A DNA stretch of 64,000 nt from Comamonas terrae (GTDB taxonomy: Bacteria > Pseudomonadota > Gammaproteobacteria > Burkholderiales > Burkholderiaceae_C). A model generated the notes under the pieces. The model searched no databases, was not told the DNA's origin, and saw only the letters and a list, made by a program, of their open reading frames with translations. The translations under genes and the position numbers were made by a program. Numbering within the stretch: the stretch's first letter is position 1; every line of letters begins with the position of its first letter. The stretch lies in NCBI RefSeq assembly GCF_001544075.1, contig NZ_BCNT01000008.1, positions 175,181 to 239,180 on the forward strand, read 5' to 3'. Shown here piece by piece: positions 57,486-64,000 of the stretch.

Positions 57486-57834
57486 GGAATGTCTAGACAG
57501 GCTTCGTCATTTCGTCGCAAAACCGCAACAAAATCAAGCTGCAAGACGCTCGAAACACTTGCAACCCTGCAGATCGTCAGGCCAATTGCGGCATCGTGCA
57601 CCGCCCTGTTTCTGCAGGCTTTTCCTTTTGACATCAAAGCGCTGCCAGCGCAGGCCCAGATGGCCCGGCGTGCTATGCAGTGCGTAGCGAAAAGCGCGTA
57701 AAAAAACCAGCCCCGGGATACCCTGTTGCCAACGGTAACCGCTGGTTTAATCTGGCAGCCTTCGCAAAGCCCGGCCCCAATTTCGCGGCGGGCTGCGCTT
57801 TTTCCGAACACTTACGCATTTGAAGGAAGTCCTC
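57486..57834. other. Liv operon leader region with nested hairpin
   Basis: No gene is seen in this 349-base gap. At 57704-57748 AAACCAGC pairs with GCTGGTTT, and inside it GTTGCC (57725-57730) pairs with GGTAAC (57734-57739). The T-rich end makes a terminator or attenuator possible. It lies about 90 bases before livJ. Confidence 0.45.
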
Positions 57835-58956
57835 ATGAGCATTCCGTTCCGCATGCATACCGTCGTCGCGGCCATCGGCCTGGCAGGTGCTGCATTGCTC
57901 TCCAGCGCCCATGCCCAAGTCAAGATCGCCATGGTGGTTCCTACGACCGGCCCTCTGACCCAGTATGGCGACATGGTCAAGGAAGGTGTGAACACCGCCG
58001 TGGAAATGGCCAATGCCGCCGGCGGCATCAACGGCAAGAAGATCGAGCTGGTGGCCGTGGACGACGCCTGCGAACCCAAGCAGGGCCCCGTGGCCGCCAA
58101 CCGCGTGGTCAACAGCAAGATCGGCTACGTGATCGGCCCCGTGTGCTCGGGCGCCTCGATTGCCGCGGCGCCCATCTACAACAACGAAGGCGTGGTCGTA
58201 GTGACCCCCTCGGCCACCTCGCCCGCGCTGACCGACGGCAAGAACTACCACTTCATCTTCCGCACCATCGGCCGCGATGACCAGCAAGGCCCCGCCGCTG
58301 CCAAGTTCATCATCGAGAAGATCAAGCCCAAGAAGGTTGCCGTGCTGCACGACAAGCAGTCGTACGGCCAGGGCATCGCCTCCTCCGTGCGCGACGACCT
58401 GAAGAAGGCCAACGTGCCCGTGGCCCTGTTCGAAGGCATCAATGCCGGCGACAGCGACTACTCCGCGGTGATCACCAAGCTCAAGAGCGCCGGCGTGGAC
58501 TTCGTCTACTACGGCGGCTACCACCCCGAAATGGGCCTGCTGCTGCGCCAGGCCGCCGAGCAGGGCCTGAAGGTCCGCATGATGGGCCCCGAAGGCGTGG
58601 GCAACCCTGAAGTCAACGCCATCGCCGGCCCCGCCGTCGAAGGCATGCTGGTGACCCTGCCCGCAGACTTCTCGGCCAACCCCAAGAATGCCGCCGTGGT
58701 CAAGGCCTTCAAGGACAAGAAGCGCAATCCCTCGGGCGCCTTCCAGCTGACCTCGTTCGCCGCCACCCAGGTGCTGCTGGACAGCATCAAGGCTGCAGGC
58801 GACAACCCCGCCAAGGTGGCCGACCACATGCACAAGAGCACGTTCGAAACCGTGCTGGGCCCCGTGGCCTGGAACCAGCAGGGCGACCTGAAGTCCTTCG
58901 ACTTCCAGGTGTTCGAATGGCACAAGGACGGCAGCAAGTCCGTCGCCAACAAGTAA
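57835..58956 (+). CDS. livJ: Branched-chain amino acid ABC transporter substrate-binding protein
   Basis: A 373-residue exported protein. A signal peptide (1-27, ending SSAHAQ) is followed by a type I periplasmic-binding fold with the Leu/Ile/Val motifs GPLTQYGDMVKEG, GVVVVTPSATSPAL and TIGRDDQQGP. AAGGAA precedes the ATG. It binds branched-chain or related amino acids for the LivHMGF importer encoded downstream. Confidence 0.92.
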   Translation: MSIPFRMHTVVAAIGLAGAALLSSAHAQVKIAMVVPTTGPLTQYGDMVKEGVNTAVEMANAAGGINGKKIELVAVDDACEPKQGPVAANRVVNSKIGYVIGPVCSGASIAAAPIYNNEGVVVVTPSATSPALTDGKNYHFIFRTIGRDDQQGPAAAKFIIEKIKPKKVAVLHDKQSYGQGIASSVRDDLKKANVPVALFEGINAGDSDYSAVITKLKSAGVDFVYYGGYHPEMGLLLRQAAEQGLKVRMMGPEGVGNPEVNAIAGPAVEGMLVTLPADFSANPKNAAVVKAFKDKKRNPSGAFQLTSFAATQVLLDSIKAAGDNPAKVADHMHKSTFETVLGPVAWNQQGDLKSFDFQVFEWHKDGSKSVANK

Positions 58957-59055
58957 TCCACCTCACTCTTCCGGGGTGCGTCGGGCCAAGGCCCGGCGCC
59001 CCCGGTTGTTTGCTATTTGGCCCTCGGGCCTTTTCCTGTTTACGGGTGGCATTGC

Positions 59056-59981
59056 ATGTCTGACTTAGTACCCCAGCTGATACAACAGCTATTCAACGGG
59101 CTCTCACTCGGAGCCATTTACGCCCTGATCGCCATTGGCTACACCATGGTCTACGGCATCATCGGCATGATCAATTTCGCGCATGGCGACATCTACATGA
59201 TCGGCGCCTACATCGGTTTGGTCACCCTCTCGGCGGTCGGCACCCAAAGCGGGCTGCCGGTCTGGGCCATCATCGGCCTCATGCTCGTGGTCTCTGTCTT
59301 CATCACCGGCGTCTATGGCCTGGTGGTGGAACAGGTGGCCTACAAGCCCGTGCGCAAGAGTCCCCGCCTGGTGGCGCTGATCTCTGCCATCGGCATGTCC
59401 ATCTTCCTGCAGAACTGGGTGGCCCTGGGCCAGGGTGCGCGCGACATGGCCGTGCCTTCGCTGATTCCCGGCGCCCTGCGCTTCGGCACCGAAGGCGGCT
59501 TCGAGGTCTATGTGCCCTACTCGCGCATCCTGATCATCGTGGTCACCGTGGTGCTGATGGTGCTGCTGACGCTCTACATCAAGCGCTCGCGCATGGGCCG
59601 CGCCTCGCGCGCCTGCGCCCAGGACATGCACATGGCCAATCTGCTGGGCATCGACACCAACAAGGTGATCTCCTTCACCTTCGTGCTGGGCGCCATGCTG
59701 GCGGCCGTGGGCGGCGTGCTGATCGCGCTGGCCGTGGGCAAGCTCAATCCCTTCATCGGCTTTCTGGCGGGCATCAAGGCCTTCACGGCAGCCGTGCTCG
59801 GCGGCATCGGCTCCATTCCCGGCGCCATGCTGGGCGGCGTGATCCTGGGCGTGGCGGAAACCTTCGCCGCAGCCTATATCTCCTCGGAATACAAGGACAT
59901 CGTGGCCTTCGGCCTGCTAGTGATGATCCTGATGTTCCGTCCTACCGGCCTGCTGGGCAAACCTGAAGTGGAGAAGGTCTG

Positions 59982-59982
<1 letters not shown>
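59056..59982 (+). CDS. livH: Branched-chain amino acid ABC transporter permease LivH
   Basis: A 308-residue permease with about eight helices, the [19 protein letters not shown] start and the EAA-like loop [17 protein letters not shown]. It is coupled to livM by TGATG overlap. Confidence 0.93.
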
Positions 59983-61216
<1,234 letters not shown>

Positions 61217-61217
<1 letters not shown>

Positions 61218-61272
61218 TGAACCGCTGCTTCGCTCTCATTTTGATAACTACAACCGAAGACTGGGCAAGCGC

Positions 61273-61276
<4 letters not shown>
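61217..61276 (+). CDS. Possible 19-residue coupling peptide between livM and livG
   Basis: ATG 61217 overlaps the livM stop (TGATG). The frame encodes MNRCFALILITTTEDWASA and its TGA overlaps the livG start (ATGA). Both junctions are perfect coupling overlaps, so translation could pass continuously from livM to livG. It has no recognised function. It may simply be a by-product of spacing, since part of it resembles an intergenic motif (ATTTTGATA). Confidence 0.35.
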
Positions 61277-62750
<1,474 letters not shown>

Positions 62751-62767
62751 CGCCGCCCCCTCGCCGG

Positions 62768-62804
62768 AAAGCCCCTGCAGCTTGCGGCTGCAGGGGCTTT
62801 TTTT
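62768..62804 (+). terminator. Rho-independent terminator of the liv operon
   Basis: AAAGCCCCTGCAGC pairs with GCTGCAGGGGCTTT and is followed by a run of T, 18 bases after livF. Confidence 0.93.
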
Positions 62805-63013
62805 CAACGCCGGGCCGCCCCAGGATCAAAAGCGCCCCCTTGGGGGCGGCGAACATCCGAAGCGTGGGAGCGTGGGGCCATTTTCCATGCTGCCACCGCG
62901 TGCCGGAGCAAGCCCGTCAGCGCCGGCGCCGCACCCGGCTGAGCCTCCAGGGTGGTTCCCATACGCAGAAGCACGTGCATGGGGTGGCCAGCAAACGACC
63001 GTAAGATTCCCGC

Positions 63014-63769
63014 ATGACCAAGCATCTGACGATTTTGACCGGCGGCTCGCGCGGCATGGGCCTGGCCATGGGCCAGCAGCTGCTGCGCCAGGGCCACACC
63101 CTGCTGAGCATTGCCCGCAGGAGCAGCGAGACCCTTGCCGCAAGCGCCGCCAGTCCGGCGCAGCTGATCCAGTGGCAGCAGGACCTGGCCCAGAGCGCCG
63201 CGGCCGCCCAGCGCCTGGGCACCTGGCTGCGAGCATTGCAGGCCGATGACTGGGCCAGCATCACCCTGATCAACAATGCCGGCGTGATCCCGCAGATCGC
63301 GCCGCTGTCGCAGCTGCCGGCCGCCGACCTGATCAATGCGCTGCGCGTGGGCCTGGAAGCGCCCATGGCCATGACCGGCGCCTTCCTGGCCGCCACGGCC
63401 GACTGGAAAGCCGAGCGCAAGGTGCTCAACATCTCTTCGGGCCTGGGCCGCCGGCCCATGGCTTCGCAGGCCAGCTATTGCACGGCCAAGGCCGGCATGG
63501 ACCAGTACAGCCGCTGCGTCGCGCTTGAGGAAGCCGCCAAGCCCCACGGCGCGCGCATCTGCTCGCTGGCGCCCGGCGTCATCGATACCGATATGCAGGT
63601 GCAGCTGCGCAGCGCCGACCAGAGCGATTTTCCGGACGTCGGCAATTTCGCCCAGCTCAAGGCCACCGGCAAGCTCACCTCGCCCGAGGAAGCTGCTGCA
63701 CGCGTGCTGGCCTGGCTGGAGCGGCCCGATTTCGGCGAACAGGTCGTCGCCGATGTACGCCAGCCCTGA
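63014..63769 (+). CDS. Short-chain dehydrogenase/reductase
   Basis: A 251-residue SDR with cofactor motif TGGSRGMG (residues about 10-17), NNAG, catalytic Ser in NISSGLGRRP and YCTAK. It resembles the sepiapterin-reductase/benzil-reductase branch; the substrate is unknown. It is monocistronic, isolated by the liv terminator. Confidence 0.88.
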   Translation: MTKHLTILTGGSRGMGLAMGQQLLRQGHTLLSIARRSSETLAASAASPAQLIQWQQDLAQSAAAAQRLGTWLRALQADDWASITLINNAGVIPQIAPLSQLPAADLINALRVGLEAPMAMTGAFLAATADWKAERKVLNISSGLGRRPMASQASYCTAKAGMDQYSRCVALEEAAKPHGARICSLAPGVIDTDMQVQLRSADQSDFPDVGNFAQLKATGKLTSPEEAAARVLAWLERPDFGEQVVADVRQP

Positions 63770-63793
63770 GCTTTTGCAGCCGCTACAGATGGA

Positions 63794-63807
63794 ATAGCTG
63801 CCGGCGC
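63794..63807 (+). repeat. Short dispersed intergenic motif
   Basis: ATAGCTGCCGGCGC, similar to the motifs at 9898-9912 and 23900-23914, lies 25 bases after the SDR stop. The remaining bases to 64000 show no gene. Confidence 0.4.
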
Positions 63808-64000
63808 CCGACTCGCAAGCGCTGGCGGCCTGTTTCATCAAAAATTCTCATTCATCCCGCGCCCTGTGCCTTCCCGGTACGCCGATCGCACGCATGGCTG
63901 CTTTGCCCGATAGGAACGGCTGCCATCGCGCCGGCAGCCATGGCAAGGTCCGGGACGTGGCAGAATGGTCCGCATGCTGTGCATGCACATCTAGCAACAA

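Overview
The window is high-GC DNA (clearly lower in GC only at the left end) from a betaproteobacterium. Gene content, dense codirectional operons and many LysR/ABC/Liv-type genes fit the Comamonadaceae (Comamonas/Delftia-like). That placement is an inference from gene content and style; no rRNA or tRNA gene was seen to confirm it.

Layout. 1-4.2 kb is an AT-richer accessory segment: an OLD-family ATPase/nuclease gene faces a two-gene unit encoding a membrane-anchored receiver-domain protein and a soluble histidine-kinase-like ATPase. A decayed IS3-family element (4.2-5.45 kb) separates it from the core-like DNA. 5.6-13 kb holds small metabolic and regulatory genes: a fluoro/haloacetate dehalogenase-type hydrolase, two LysR regulators, a LysE exporter, an AhpD-like protein, and a MocR regulator facing an arylamine N-acetyltransferase. 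13-18 kb is a C4-dicarboxylate module (dctA, dctB, dctD in one direction behind a sigma-54-type promoter). 18-24 kb has a thioesterase, ETF-ubiquinone oxidoreductase and a TrpX-like ABC importer.

24-34.4 kb is an acetoin catabolism locus. The sigma-54 activator AcoR lies next to acoX, which has its own -24/-12 promoter. A convergent eight-gene operon (acoA, acoB, a free-standing lipoyl protein, an E2 catalytic protein, a lipoate ligase, a Tat-exported gluconate-dehydrogenase-like small subunit, a GMC oxidoreductase, an alpha/beta hydrolase) lies behind another -24/-12 promoter with three palindromic upstream elements. The E2 is split into two proteins, no E3 is present, and a flavin-dependent dehydrogenase pair sits where a butanediol dehydrogenase might be expected.

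34-42 kb holds two MFS/LysR pairs, an aldo-keto reductase, a broken luciferase-like monooxygenase and lysP. 42.4-46.9 kb is a Fur-box-preceded iron uptake operon (two small membrane proteins, PepSY protein, TonB receptor). 47-52.7 kb is an Lrp-type regulator and a tandem glycine riboswitch ahead of gcvT-gcvH-gcvP. 52.9-57.5 kb has an uncharacterised Asp-box protein, a soluble hybrid histidine kinase and an RluA-type pseudouridine synthase. 57.8-62.8 kb is a complete branched-chain amino acid ABC operon (livJHMGF), followed by an SDR gene.

The most unusual parts are the inverted-topology two-component-like pair at the left edge and the remodelled acetoin operon.
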